The notes: a model not told the origin generated them from the sequence alone. DNA of 64,000 nt from Brugia malayi (GCF_000002995.4 NW_025062476.1:2103001-2167000); one strand, 5' to 3'. Shown: positions 1-11,433, counted from the stretch's first letter. Numbers and translations are program-made.

Positions 1-2366
1 TGTACGAAGATGCATTTAGAGCGTTACAGCCTCACCTTGGTAAAAGTTTTTGACTACTTTTATAACTTATTGAAGCAAATATTTTCGTCAAATAATTCTT
101 TCAACAGTAGTGCCGTATAAGTCGAGAAATGGATATTAAGAATCGTTAAACTATTGCAGAAATGCAGTATCTACGCATTGAATTTTTAGTTCCCGATATG
201 AAATCAACAATTCGTGTACAGATGGTAAATTGGGCAGGACTAGAAGAAGCTGGCGTTGATGGTGGTGGCATTTTTAGGGAATTCCTTTTCGAACTCCTTC
301 AGACCGCTCTTGATCCATCTCGTGGTTTTTTTGCTACAACTCATGAACAGCTTTTATATCCAAACCCTTTGGCACCATTTCTTTATCCGAATAATTTTGT
401 TGATCATTTTTATTTCATCGGTCGAATTATTGCTAAGGTGATTATTAATTTTTGAGTATATAGTTTTTTTAAGCTTTTATTCTAAATAATAAGATGATTT
501 TTTGGTTGCTACTGAATCTTATTATGTTATTCCTACGATTTTAATTTGTTATTAGATTAGCCATCTAATTTATTTACATTGCGATTAACCTTTGACGATT
601 ATCATCTAAGTATTTAATGAAAGAAATTGTGACCATTAATTGTAATGCTTTTACTTAAGTTTTTTACTTCGAAAGTTTAAGTTGACCTATCTTAATTCAG
701 TCGTTAGTGCGGTTTTGTCATCTACCATCTGGAATTAGGAAAAAGTCGACTAAATTGCTCTGGATTATACTTTGGATAATTTGCAGTTTTGATCTCTTAA
801 TTTGTTTTAATATATGCTTAATTTATATGTGTTTTATATGTGATTTCTTAATCTATGCATTTTGCAGTTAATATATGAAGGTTTACTGGCAGACATTCGT
901 TTTGCCAATTTCTTCTTGCTGCAGTGGATGGGAAATCCGGACGGAACAGTTCTGGATTTGGAATTAGTTAAATCATATGATCCTCTTTTGCACAAAAATC
1001 TGAAGTTTTTGAAGCGTTGCTCAACAGAAGAAATCGAAAATCTTGATCTTGATTTCAGTGTTATGACTGATAATTTCGGCGTGACGGCGGTAAGAAATAG
1101 ATTCTTTTGTAAACATAATGAGCGTTAAATTGCTGACTTTTTATTATCAAATTTTATTGCTTTTTTGTTAACGAATCTTTTTAAAAGGTATAACTTATTA
1201 CTTTCTGCAGAAGGTAGAATTAAAGAAAGATGGTAGTTGCATCAAAGTAACAGCAGACAACAGAATGGAATATATACAGTTATATGTTAATTACTATCTT
1301 TCCAAGCGAGTACGTTCATTTTGCCAATTGTTATTATTTTTTTTTTTTTTTATTAATGCAGAAGTTTGTGTCCCACTGCCTTTGTAAATTATTAAAACAA
1401 ATATTGAATACTCGCTCAAAAAAATCTAAAACATTCAGATTTTTTACAGCTTTCACCAATGATTGCCGCGCTTCGTAGTGGTTTGAGGAATGTTATAGAT
1501 CCTGAATGGTTGCGAATGTTCTCGCCATTAGAAATTTCAATGTTGGTTGGCGGTAGTGATTCAGAAATTGATTTCAATGAACTAAAAAAATTCACGACTG
1601 TACATAACATAAAGTGTAAGAATTAGTAGTTCTCTCATTCGTTACCCATGTTTTCAATAATTTGATTTTGCCTACTTATAAATTATAATCCTCTTGAACA
1701 TATTTCATCTAGAAAACGTTTATTTAAGCAGAACATGACCAACAGTACATGGATCTATTCTGGTTGGTTATCAATGGTTTTTCATCTGGCGACAAAAAGA
1801 AGCTGTTAAAATTTATAACTGGTTGTCCACGACCACCCATAATGGGTTTTAAGGTAATATTTTTTCTCTTTTGTATTTGCTTTAAAAAAGAGTTATTTGT
1901 TCTGCAATTAAAGATGAGAATTTTTATTTGATAAATAAGGTAGAAAAAGCTCGTAAGCTGTCATTCATATGTGGAAAAGAATTATATTTTATAATGTTTT
2001 TTTTTTTTTTTTTGAATGTTCTTTTTCTATGATAGTAATGTTCCGCAATGAAAAAGGAGTAGTAGTTTGAGAACGAAGCAAAATTTTTTCAAATTTGTTA
2101 TAATTTCTGTGCTCATAATTAGAGGCTTTCTGGAGTAATTCATAAAATAAAAACAATTTTTGATTTACAAAAGTCTAAATGCGTGTGTATTTGCTTAGAC
2201 TTTAACACCGCCAATGGGTATTCAGCTCGTCCATGACGTTGATAAACTACCGACTGCTGCGACATGTATGAATTTGTTGAAGCTGCCACTATATGATAAT
2301 GCTGAAACGTTGCGTCGTAAGCTAATCTATGCAATAAATTGTGGAGCTGGTTTCGAACTTTCATGA
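1..2366 (+). CDS. UBE3C: HECT-type E3 ubiquitin ligase, UBE3C-like (3' part, 5' end outside window)
   Basis: Exons at 1-39, 160-437, 868-1089, 1211-1309, 1450-1615, 1729-1853 and 2199-2366 join in phase to about 364 residues covering essentially the whole C-terminal HECT domain. Visible hallmarks are DEAG-like [14 protein letters not shown] at the start of the N-lobe, LLYPNP, the tryptophan-arginine-methionine-phenylalanine motif EWLRMF, RPPIMGF, and the catalytic-cysteine segment [14 protein letters not shown] followed by a GFELS-stop end typical of UBE3B/UBE3C. The GGGIFREF and GFFATT motifs fit UBE3C better than UBE3B. The family forms a thioester on that cysteine and extends ubiquitin chains, often on proteasome-bound substrates. 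Nothing of the N-terminal IQ/armadillo-like part is in the window. The intron at 1616-1728 has ambiguous splice sites (see findings). First of five co-oriented genes. Confidence 0.93.
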
Positions 2367-3247
2367 TATTTCTTTTGCTTGTTTTGGAAATTTTGCTAAT
2401 ATGAATGGGCATAGTTGACTAATTTTATAAATCTAATTGTAATTATTCGAAGTGTTACTCGATGAGAACTATTTCACATTTTGTACATCTTCCGAGTATT
2501 ACCTCGTATTTCATACCACTTCAAATGTATTTGAAGCTTCAATTTGGTAATGAAATCATACTTAATCAAAGTTTTCAATGAAACTTTTTAAATTAAATTG
2601 ATTTCATGTCTATATGCAAAATTAATAATATAAAAAGCGTAGGTTCAAATGAGTGACTCATGCATGAGTTTGTTACATTAAGGATGAATAAATGAAGATC
2701 GTACAGTCCTAATACAAGAAATTCTTTCTGTATGTGTTCATGAATTTAGGTTTTGATTGGTAAATTTTTGATTTTTTGGAAGTCTTTGCTATTTTCACAA
2801 GTGTTATTGTATTTGTTATCTTTCCATCACTAAGCTATATACAGTTTGTAGTCTCTGTGTTTGGATGTATAGTGTTCTTTTTGCAGGTATCTGTAAAATA
2901 CAACATTTTTTATTAAGATAGCGTTGACTTTTGTATTGCTCTCATGCGAGTTATCGCTGTTAAATGTCTCATTTGTTCTTTAGGTTAAAATTTTTATAAT
3001 TTTTTACATTATTTGCGTAAGAATAAATGTAGATCACTCACTTATTTTCATCCATAACTTTTCAAAATAAGCTACTCTGAATGAAACTAGAAATATGAAT
3101 CAAATATCTGAGTAGAATCGGACATAGTGAGTTATTTTGATAAGTTCTTTTTTTTTTTTTTAATTTCCATCCAAAATTACAGTTTGAATAAACTTGGGAA
3201 GCAAAGGTGCAAACTGATAGCCACATATACAAATTTGGTTGTGTTTA
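2367..3247. other. Intergenic: 3' UTR of UBE3C-like gene and upstream region of lin-7
   Basis: AT-rich non-coding stretch with no convincing open frame. A T-run followed by ttccatccaaaattacag ends at 3182 and is a reasonable cis or trans splice acceptor for the lin-7 transcript, whose first ATG is at 3248. Confidence 0.5.
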
Positions 3248-4136
3248 ATGGAAGAATCGTCTGATGGTCTTCATCTCGACAGAGGTATTTACTGTTTGGA
3301 ATATGTTTTGTTTGTAAGAAAATATATTTTCTAGTTTTATTCATACTCTTTAAATCATGTCAATAGTAACGACTATTCTGCATAATGTGTTTACTGCTAA
3401 AAATGTATTAAAGATTTTGAATAATATTCAGTAATGTTATCAGTCTTTCAATTATCTTACGAATTTAATTGGCTAAAACTAATGCACGATTGCAGATATT
3501 CAAAGAATTCTTGAATTGATCGAACATGTACAAAAAACCGGTGAACTGAATAGTCCGAAGCTTACATCGCTGCAAAATATTTTACAATCTGACTTCTTTT
3601 CATCAGTTCGCGAAGTTTTTGAAAATGTTTACGATACTATCAGTGCTGATAGTGCTCGAGAGGTGTATTTTCAAGATCTTAAAAAATAAGAATACTGCCT
3701 GATAATGAAAAATTTTTTATGTGTATATGTAACTATAGTTAAAATTTGGTGTCTCGTTCGAGCAACTTTGAGGAAATGTATTACTTTAAAATTTTTTAGG
3801 TGAGAACAAGTGCAACAGCAAAAGCAACTGTAGCAGCATTTGCAGCAGCTGAGGGACATGCACATCCACGAATTGTTGAACTTCCGAAGACAGACCAAGG
3901 TCTTGGATTCAACGTTATGGGTGGGAAAGAACAGAATTCACCTATTTATATATCTCGTATTATTCCCGGAGGTGTCGCTGATAGAAACGGACAATTGAAA
4001 CGTGGTGATCAGTTGGTTGCGGTTAGTATTTTTATTTGATTTAATTAAGTGAAAATAATTATTTTTTTCAAATTTTATTTACACAAAAATTCTAACACAA
4101 TCGTCTGGGCTGTGACTATATGAAAGATAATATTGA

Positions 4137-4174
<38 letters not shown>

Positions 4175-4627
4175 CTTTTTTCTTGAAACTCTACATTCTG
4201 GTAACTGAACGATTCAAATACTAGTCATTTTTTTTTTGCAAATTGATATTCGTAGTACTGCTTAGCATTTAATCAGTAACGCAGATATCGCACAGTTGCA
4301 TATGTGGTAATGCTGCTTTTTATGTTTTATGTTTTTTTTTTTTTTTTTTTTTCAGAATAAATACATCGTTTCAATTTTGAATTCTCTATCTTTAATGTGT
4401 AAGTTTTTGCCAAAAATTATTTGTACCACAATAATTTTTAGGTAAATGGAGTTAATGTTGAGTGGGAAAGTCATGAAAAAGCTGTGGACTTGTTGAAATC
4501 AGCACGAGGTACCGTGAGATTGGTTGTACGTTATACACCACGATTACTGGACGAAATGGAGCGACGCTTTGAACGGCAGCGACGGAGGGCGAATCAAACT
4601 AGTCCTGCACCCATTTTCAAACGATAG
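3248..4627 (+). CDS. lin-7: LIN-7 scaffold protein (L27 + PDZ domains)
   Basis: Exons 3248-3284, 3496-3662, 3800-4021 and 4442-4627 join in phase to 203 residues, the usual LIN-7 length. Residues about 12-68 form the L27 domain ([23 protein letters not shown]); the linker contains [20 protein letters not shown], almost invariant in animal LIN-7; residues about 85-170 form the PDZ domain with the carboxylate-binding loop GLGFNVMGG and the segment [22 protein letters not shown]-7 pairs through L27 with LIN-2/CASK and holds receptors and channels at basolateral or synaptic membranes; in C. elegans it positions LET-23 EGFR. The C-terminus is Arg-rich and ends PIFKR. The third intron holds a run of about 34 T (4139-4174). 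The ATG at 3248 is the only start that gives the short family-like N-terminus before DRDIQR. Confidence 0.96.
4139..4174. repeat. Poly(T) tract in lin-7 intron 3
   Basis: An almost unbroken run of about 34 thymines inside the intron, the longest homopolymer of the left third of the window. Further T-runs lie at 4331-4352. It is far from the acceptor (4441), so it is not simply the polypyrimidine tract. Length is likely unreliable in an assembly. Confidence 0.9.
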
Positions 4628-5312
4628 GCTTAGTTAAATGCTTCTGTTCGTTTTCTCTCAATTAAAAAAATTTTTCTTATTTGTTGTGAAATATTTTACT
4701 ATAGAGGAAAAGATTATATCTAGCTCATTTTACCAAGATCTTGCGATTGAACTTAATTAATTTTGATTGATTTGTTGGATTTTATTGATCTTATGAACAG
4801 ATTTTTGACTGATTAATTTTGCTGTGCTTTAAATTACCGCATTTGTAATGGTAATGGATATTTTGTTTTATAAATTCGCTTCAAATTTTTAAGATTTCTT
4901 GTATAATTTCACAATAGTTTGACTTTTTTTTTATTGTTTGTGTTCTGGTATTTCTTATTTTGTATAAATATAATATACGGTTGAATTCTACATAATTATT
5001 TGTTTAAAGCTCTCGCTATATACATATATACTCCAGTTTTTTCTCTCTTTGAACTTATCGAATTTATCTTTTCACAGAAAACTAAGTATTTAATTCGATT
5101 CCAGTAATATATCTACTGATCCAAGTTAGCATAGTTACAACTCTTGCTTTGTTATTATGGATAATTTCTTCCGGAATTTTTGGAGGTATTTGTAGGGATT
5201 TTAAATGTTGGCACATGAGCAACTTTAGATTTAGTTGAATATGCTCATTTCAAAAATGTTTCGCTGTAAAAATGTGACTTTATCTTTGGTCATATATTTC
5301 TGATAGAGATTA
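4628..5312. other. Intergenic: lin-7 3' UTR and leader of next gene
   Basis: Non-coding, AT-rich. Nothing gene-like seen. A splice acceptor (tttctgatag, AG at 5305-5306) lies six bases before the next ATG and could receive a spliced leader. Confidence 0.5.
5305..5306 (+). promoter_or_regulatory. Candidate trans-splice acceptor for the SNAPC5-like gene
   Basis: AG of tttctgatag only six bases before the start codon, with no obvious upstream cis donor. Short leader and position fit spliced-leader addition; not proven. Confidence 0.4.
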
Positions 5313-5889
5313 ATGTCACAAAACGCCGCTCAGATTCGAAAGCAGTTAATCAATTTGGAAAGAGAAGAGAGAGCTTTGCAACGACTTCATGTCCATTTTA
5401 CAGGTTTCTGTTTTATGGTGTATTTTTTATCTTTATATAGCGTTAAATTCATATCCTTTCGTTAGAGAAAAGAAAAAAAAAAAAAAAAACATGGCGAGAG
5501 TTTCTTTATATTACCTTGTTATCTTTGTGCTTAACAATATATTTAGTACCAAATGTATCTCCATATCTGATAATTACATTTAAAAATTTTCTAAGTTAGT
5601 AAGATAATGTGGAAAGAAACTTTGTATTTTAGTGCTCATTTGTTTGTTAATAATAATGCCCAGCACTTATCAGACTGCTTGAAAAGCCCAGCGTCTTATT
5701 AGCTTTTTTTTTTTTGTTGGTCCAGTTGTGACATATATGTGAAATACGACAATTCCAGGATTACTACGAGCTGTAGAATTAGAGTCAATGCGATTAAATG
5801 CATTGAAAAGCATAGTTCAATCTTCACAACGTGCATCAAGTCCGAATGCTTCTTCAGTACCAGATTCGATCAAAACGTTAGATTCTTGA
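5313..5889 (+). CDS. Small coiled-coil protein, SNAPC5-like
   Basis: Two exons, 5313-5403 and 5759-5889, join through a split GGA codon to a 73-residue protein. Residues about 8-52 are a leucine-rich heptad helix (REERALQRLHVHF, then LLRAVELESMRLNALKSIV), followed by a Ser-rich tail ending LDS. The spacing of charged EER, the leucine heptads and the VE-L-S-I endings resemble SNAPC5 (SNAP19), a small subunit of the snRNA-activating protein complex that is itself little more than a helical heptad region plus an acidic tail; the acidic tail is missing here. Similarity over a short coiled coil is weak evidence, so another small helical subunit is possible. Evidence for a real gene is good: matched donor and acceptor, preserved phase, and an acceptor six bases upstream of the ATG. 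Lies between lin-7 and ISCA2 in the same orientation. Confidence 0.6.
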
Positions 5890-6267
5890 ATGATCTTCTC
5901 TCTTTCTTCACTTTTCAATTGTTAAATCTGGAATCTTAGAAACCTATTTTGATGTTTTAGCATGATACATTTTTGAATTTCATAAGTATACATTTATTTT
6001 GTTGAAAGTTTTTGTAAAGTTAGTAAGATAACATGGAAATAAAGTTGTACTTTAATATCTGTTTGTTTGGCAAAAATTTCATCTGCTGAAGTGCGGCTTG
6101 ATTTTTGACTGTTTCTTTTATTTTAATTATCGCCTTTCTGTCTAATTTGGATGTGATATATAATACATTTTACTAAAGATGTTTTACTATCATCGTCAAT
6201 ATCTTGGTGAAATATATATCAGTGATTTGTCGGAATCTCATTTTGCATTTTCCAGATATGAGAAATA
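5890..6267. other. Intergenic: 3' UTR and leader before ISCA2
   Basis: 378 bases of AT-rich sequence without an open frame of note. It ends with the acceptor ttttccag at 6254-6255. Confidence 0.5.
6254..6255 (+). promoter_or_regulatory. Candidate trans-splice acceptor for ISCA2
   Basis: AG of gcattttccag, 12 bases before the main ATG at 6268 and 2 bases before an upstream ATG at 6258. A leader joined here would produce a very short 5' UTR that still contains the upstream ATG. Confidence 0.5.
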
Positions 6268-7155
6268 ATGAATAGATCAAAGATAGCAATGAGAAATTGG
6301 CGTTTGCTGTATGCGACTCGAAAATGTTATGCAAAGGATGGTGTTTCTACTGATTTAAAAATTACTGACAACTGTGTTAATCGACTACGGGAAGTTGCCA
6401 GCACTGGAGAGCATCTGAGAATAGTGGTCGATGGTGGTGGCTGTTCCGGTTTTGAGTATAAAATGAGTTTAGACAGTAAAATCAATGATAATGATTTTGT
6501 TTTCTGCAAAGATCACATTAAAGTCGTTGTAGACGAGGTTCGTTTTTAAATCTTATTTTAAGGATTTGTAAAATTGTAGAAGGAGGAATCTAGAAATAAC
6601 ACTCCCTATTTGAGGTTCTACATCGGAGATTATATCGCTCCTTATTAGAGAGGAGTTGATATAGCAGGTGATCGTTTGAAAGCTACATGAAAATTCAAAA
6701 CTACGACAAAGAACTTATGACATGTATTAAAATTTGGTAGAACCAAATTTGTTGAAGAGGAAAGAAAATGGAGTGTAAAATGTAGCATAGACTAATTTAA
6801 TTTTCTAAGGTGCCTGTGTAAATGAGCTAAATTCTTGGATTTCTTGCATCATTCAAATATACTCAATTTCATTTGAGCTGAGATGGATTAGTTATATAAA
6901 TAATGTTATCATTCCTATTTTCACATTAAATGAATAATAGATTAGTATATGTGTAAGATCCTAGGTATTTTAATGCAATAATTCTGCGTTTTTTTTTTGG
7001 AACGTAAGACATTTCAGATATCACTTCAGTTTTTGAAGGGTGCAACAGTAGATTATTTGGAAGATTTGATGCGATCATCATTTCGTATCATTGATAATCC
7101 AGTCGCCGAGAAGGGTTGTTCGTGCGGATCATCATTTGCTATCAAAATGGATTAG
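6268..7155 (+). CDS. ISCA2: Mitochondrial iron-sulfur cluster assembly protein ISCA2
   Basis: Exons 6268-6537 and 7018-7155 give 135 residues. The A-type carrier signature is complete: first cysteine in [16 protein letters not shown] (about residues 54-69) and the C-terminal pair in KGCSCGSSF (about 123-131), preceded by [12 protein letters not shown] and IIDNP typical of ISCA2 rather than ISCA1. The N-terminal 25 residues ([13 protein letters not shown]) are Arg-rich and lack acids, as expected of a mitochondrial presequence. The protein acts late in the mitochondrial pathway, with ISCA1 and IBA57, to build 4Fe-4S clusters for aconitase, lipoate synthase and respiratory complexes. An AATAAA at 7228-7233 is a likely polyadenylation signal about 75 bases past the stop. 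An upstream ATG overlaps the start (see findings). Confidence 0.97.
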
Positions 7156-7834
7156 TTTTTTCACTGTGAAGCTTACGACATTGTTTTATTGTTTGTTTCT
7201 TCTTGAAATGAGCATGTTTTTAGCTTGAATAAATAGCTGTCGTGCATTGTCTTCATGCTTTGACTACTTTTTATTTGGTGAATTGTGCAAAGTTCATTCA
7301 ACAAAAGTATTTGTAAGCTGGTGAATTTATCGCCTTTTTTTGAATGAAGTTGGAAAAGATGTCTTTGTCTAATCTTCATCCCTATTTTGACCATTTTAAA
7401 AAGCAGCGAGTTTTTTTTTTTTTTGTTTATAAATGTCCAAATAAATTGTTTAATAACAACAGTTATTGGTTGGTTTCAAAATTAAAAATTAATATTTCAT
7501 GTTCAATTTTGGTTTCTCTGGAAGAGTATTATGAGAATATGATTAGGAAGGAATCACTATTATTTTGAGCGAGATGAATCCTGACTTATTGTCTGATTCA
7601 ATGGGATCGATTAAAACTGTTTTATTTGAGGGATGTTCTTCGGAAGGGTAAATCGCATGAAAGAGCTATTACTTCTTGTGTGATTTGAGGTGTCAGATAT
7701 TCGAAATTCTTGGTGCGACACTGTGGGTAAATTTGTTACCATTCTATTAAATCTCTGGAGATTGTTATGCGGCATTTCATTCATTACGGTGTTGTTTTAT
7801 AATTTGGATGACCTTTAGGATATCTAATTCGAAA
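7156..7834. other. Intergenic: ISCA2 3' UTR and TTC19 leader
   Basis: Holds the ISCA2 polyadenylation signal and otherwise nothing recognisable. The acceptor acctttag (AG 7817-7818) lies 16 bases upstream of the chosen TTC19 ATG at 7835; the in-frame ATG at 7808 lies upstream of that acceptor and would be lost from a trans-spliced message. Confidence 0.5.
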
Positions 7835-10297
7835 ATGCAAGGAAAATTATTAAACTGGTACTCGTTCATATTTCGTAAGCAATCGCTGACAGCATTACTA
7901 ATGTTTCCAAGAATTCCAAGGAACCATGGTCGAACAGGTGGTCGGGGAAAGAGCAATTGGGGTCAAAAAGGTTGGCGATGGTTTACTGGAAGCACTGCTT
8001 TTCCTTTACTTGGCTTTTCAATGATAACAACATTCAAGGATCTATTTGGGACACCACCATTTCAACTTGATAAAGATCCACTAAAACATAAAATCAAAGA
8101 AGTAAGAAATTCCAGTACCACTTGTTATAGTTGCATTTACTTTTTTCTAGAAATAAAAGAGTAATCAATGGAATGATTTGTCTTAACTTCTTAACCTTTT
8201 AATGCATTAAATTTATGTCAAATGTATGCTGAGCTTTACACTGAATTCATTTAAAGGCATGGTTGTACAGGAAGGAACATAAGTATAATCAAGCAGTAAT
8301 AGTCCTGGAAGAGGCAATGCAAATGGCCACTGGACGAAACAATGAATTGATTGTTAGTCGGATTATTGATGAATTAGCCAATACTTATTATGAAATGGGA
8401 AAACTAGATGAAGCAGAACAAGCTTTTCGTGATCTTTTGCAGCGGTTTGTGCATTTTATTAACTTCTCTGACTTTGGTTTTTTTTTTTTTTTCCATTGAT
8501 GTAAATAGTACAGGACTTCTCGATATCATTCTCCTACATTACTCTTCTGTTTAAAAGGCATTATTTCCACTTTATTATTGTGAATTATTATTTTGACTTT
8601 AAGTTTTTGCATGTCTCAACTTATTTTTCTCGGATTTTCAATGTAAATTTTAAACTGTTGATCAGCAGATGTTTTGGAAGACTTTAAATAGGTTTTATTT
8701 TTGAATGTTAATGATTTAGATTGATGATTCTACACACAAAGAAAGATGACGACCCTGAATTTATCGACGTGAGCCTCAAATTATCCGACATATTTGCTCA
8801 GAAAGGCAAACTAGATGATGCCGAAATTGGTTACAAACATTGTGTTGCTAGACAAATGAAAGTATGCAATATAAAATTCATGATATGTGCTCTCTAAAAA
8901 ATATATTTTCATTTTCTTTTCCTTTTAAATGACATATCGAAACTTCATCCAAACTTCCGTACTTCATTCTTTATATACATATAACCAAGCAATTCTTTAC
9001 TGATCTGAACGGAATTTTTACTGAAGGTAATCGAGAGGCATATGGCGAAATATTCAATAAACTACGGTGGTTCGCATGATATTCCACAGGTCGTGAACCA
9101 GTATGGAGCTGTATTTACAGATCCTCTTGCCCTTTATGGCCTGTGTCTTGAGCAATACGCTCACTTCATTGTAAGTTTGGTATACTGCAAATCTTTATAG
9201 TATAGAAATTATTAATTTAATTGCAAGTCGAATATTACAGGCTCGATACAGGGAAGAGAAAAGGATAGACGATACTGCACAACTTATAGATGAAGCTTTG
9301 AAGGTAGTTTCTCTAAAAAAAAGTTTCACTTTACTCCGGAATATCACATAATTTTAGAACACCACTATATATTCTAAAAAGGTCGACATATTTGTAATCC
9401 TACTTTAATTTTCTCATGGTTTTAGATTTCATATCAAATTTACGGCATCAATTGTTTCCACACAATCAATATGCTCAATAATTATAGTGCTCTGTTGATT
9501 AACAGGAACAGGTAAATTTCGTCCAGAGAATTGATTAGTTAACTTTATTCTTGGTATAAAAGAATCAGTCTCAAAAAAATTAGCGAAATCTGCATGCTTG
9601 TTTATTTTATAGTAGTACCCTGGTAAGATTCATAACAGAAATACTTTTTTCTAATACTGAAGAAATTAAAAATTGTTGCGCTTCCTACCTAGCTCACTGA
9701 GAGAACACTCACATCGTTTAGCTTCTGAAAAGAAAGTATAGAATTTACGAAGGGAATTATTTTACAGTGGCCCAAAGGCGAATTTCATTAACAATTAACA
9801 AGTTTTTTCCATTTCGCTTGAATCTATCAGGTTTGATCTTGCAAAAAAGTATTTGGAAATTGGTATAGATAGGATATTGTATATCGATGAATGCAGCAGC
9901 CTACTGCCTGGATACTATTGTAATTATTCAGAAGCACTTTATCATTGTGGTCAAAGGTACGTTCGTATGAAAACTTTCCACTTCATGATTGGTTATTTAT
10001 CATATTGAAATGACTACCGAATTATCAGTAACTGAACCACATAGAGTATAAAATTAAAGAGTTGATGTCTTGCATTGCAAGCCACTTCTATTCAACACCT
10101 AGTAGTGTACCGCAGACAATGTGCTACTGGATGCTGATAGTTTTGATGATTCCGCTAATGCATTAAATTTCAGAGTAGAGGCGCTTCAGTATGCAAAAAA
10201 AGCTGTCAATTTATCACAGTCCGAATCAAAAGAATTAAAAAATTATACGACAAGGTTTCTCCAAGATATGGAAAAAGATTATAAGCGCCATCGATGA
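7835..10297 (+). CDS. TTC19: Tetratricopeptide repeat protein 19 (complex III assembly/quality control)
   Basis: Eight exons (7835-8101, 8257-8444, 8720-8861, 9027-9170, 9241-9303, 9426-9511, 9831-9956, 10174-10297) join in phase to 379 residues, close to human TTC19. Residues 1-40 are basic and acid-free (FRKQSLTALLMFPRIPRNHGR), a probable mitochondrial presequence. TPR units follow from about residue 85: YNQAVIVLEEAMQMA, LANTYYEMGKLDEAEQAFRDL, DVSLKLSDIFAQKGKLDDAEIGY, and a distal set with LLINRNRFDLAKKYLEIG and YCNYSEALYHCGQRVEALQYAKKAV. DPEFIDVSLKLSDIF is particularly TTC19-like. In animals the protein sits at the inner membrane and clears Rieske-subunit fragments from complex III. AATAAA at 10569-10574 is a candidate polyadenylation signal. 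Start chosen downstream of the acceptor at 7818. Some other mitochondrial TPR protein is the only alternative. Confidence 0.85.
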
Positions 10298-10758
10298 TGG
10301 CATATTTAAGAATCATTTTTGTTGCCTACTTTCTCTTTTAAAACTACTTTTCAGTATTTTTGGCAGGATAAAATGTTTTCAGAAAATCTTTTAAGATTAA
10401 ATAGACTTAAGATTCTACTAGATTTATTCTAACGTTAGTTTAAACATCCCTGGACATAGGTAAGCCTTTAGATTCACTAAGGTTATTACTAAATACTCTT
10501 AAGCTTATCTAGCTTTAGGAGTTCAGATCTCGGAAGTTACAAACGTTCTACAACATATGAGATCAATGAATAAAACTTTAAAAAAGGAAAGCTTTCCGCC
10601 AAAACTACTTAACATTTGAACTAAATTTCATTTTGTCAAAAGATTTTCCGAATGAAGATAAATAAATGTTCACAGAGAGATGTATATAACAGCAATACAT
10701 GTGGAATTACTACAAATAGATTGATTCAATAGATGAATAAAATGTTCCCAAGATTTAA
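10298..10758. other. Convergent 3' region between TTC19 and MRPL27
   Basis: 461 bases shared by the 3' ends of two convergent genes. No further open frame. Contains the TTC19 polyadenylation signal near 10570. Confidence 0.6.
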
Positions 10759-11423
10759 TCAAATTTCATTCAACAACCTAAACGATTGTGACATATCCAG
10801 TGGCAATACATTAAATGTTAATTTATAAACTTCCTCCATACCCTCGTAGACCAGCATTTCAGGTATAGAAAAATCTGGATTTATTTTTTCTTGAGTAATC
10901 ATCACGTGACCATCTATCATCGCTTTGAGCAGCAGTTGTCCACCTCGATCTCTTTTTAGATAGACCTTGAAACGAAATAAACTATAAAATAATACTGTAG
11001 TAATGGACCAAGAAAAATAATGTTTTGTATCTTCCAATTAAATCGTTATTAACAATTTTACAAAAAAAAACGTCACCACATTTGTTCATTCTCATGCCGA
11101 GATTTGCGGAAGGACAGGATAGAAGCCTAAACTTTTAATACAAACAGCAGAAACGGTTCGGAAAGTCAAAGTGCGTCACTTATTCGATTCTTTACTTCCT
11201 TTAGAATGATTTAAATAATCATACATACATTTAAGCCAGGATGAAAATTCATCTTATGCTGGCATACTAGAAGATCATTTTTCCGTACTAGATCGCCCTC
11301 AGTCTTGTAAATCCCTCGGAATGGTATATTCCGTCTTGGTCGTAACAAATTACGAACAATCGAATAAGTTGGTGATGAAATTCGAAGTAGTGCGACACCA
11401 CTGCTAGTACATGCTGCTGCCAT
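10759..11423 (-). CDS. MRPL27: Mitochondrial large ribosomal subunit protein bL27m
   Basis: Two exons on the minus strand, 11423-11229 and 10965-10759, join in phase 0 to 133 residues. The bL27 core is seen in KTEGDLVRKNDLLVCQHKMNFHPGLNV, with the FHPG motif of all L27 proteins, then the glycine- and lysine-containing strand YLKRDRGGQLLLKAMIDGHV. The C-terminal extension (VYKLTFNVLPLDMSQSFRLL) matches the metazoan mitochondrial form. The first 40 residues are basic with almost no acids (SPTYSIVRNLLRPRRNIPFRG), consistent with mitochondrial import. Bacterial L27 reaches the peptidyl-transferase centre. An acceptor tttgcag lies eight bases upstream of the ATG. Divergent from TEX2, 466 bases apart. 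Confidence 0.88.
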
Positions 11424-11431
11424 CGATGTGC

Positions 11432-11433
11432 CT
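11432..11433 (-). promoter_or_regulatory. Candidate trans-splice acceptor for MRPL27
   Basis: On the minus strand aatttgcag ends eight bases before the MRPL27 ATG. Position fits spliced-leader addition or a 5' UTR intron. Confidence 0.45.

Noticed and set aside
7808..7834. Upstream in-frame ATG for TTC19 at 7808
   Set aside because: It lies before a splice acceptor (AG 7817-7818) likely used for leader addition; starting at 7835 gives a clean basic presequence.
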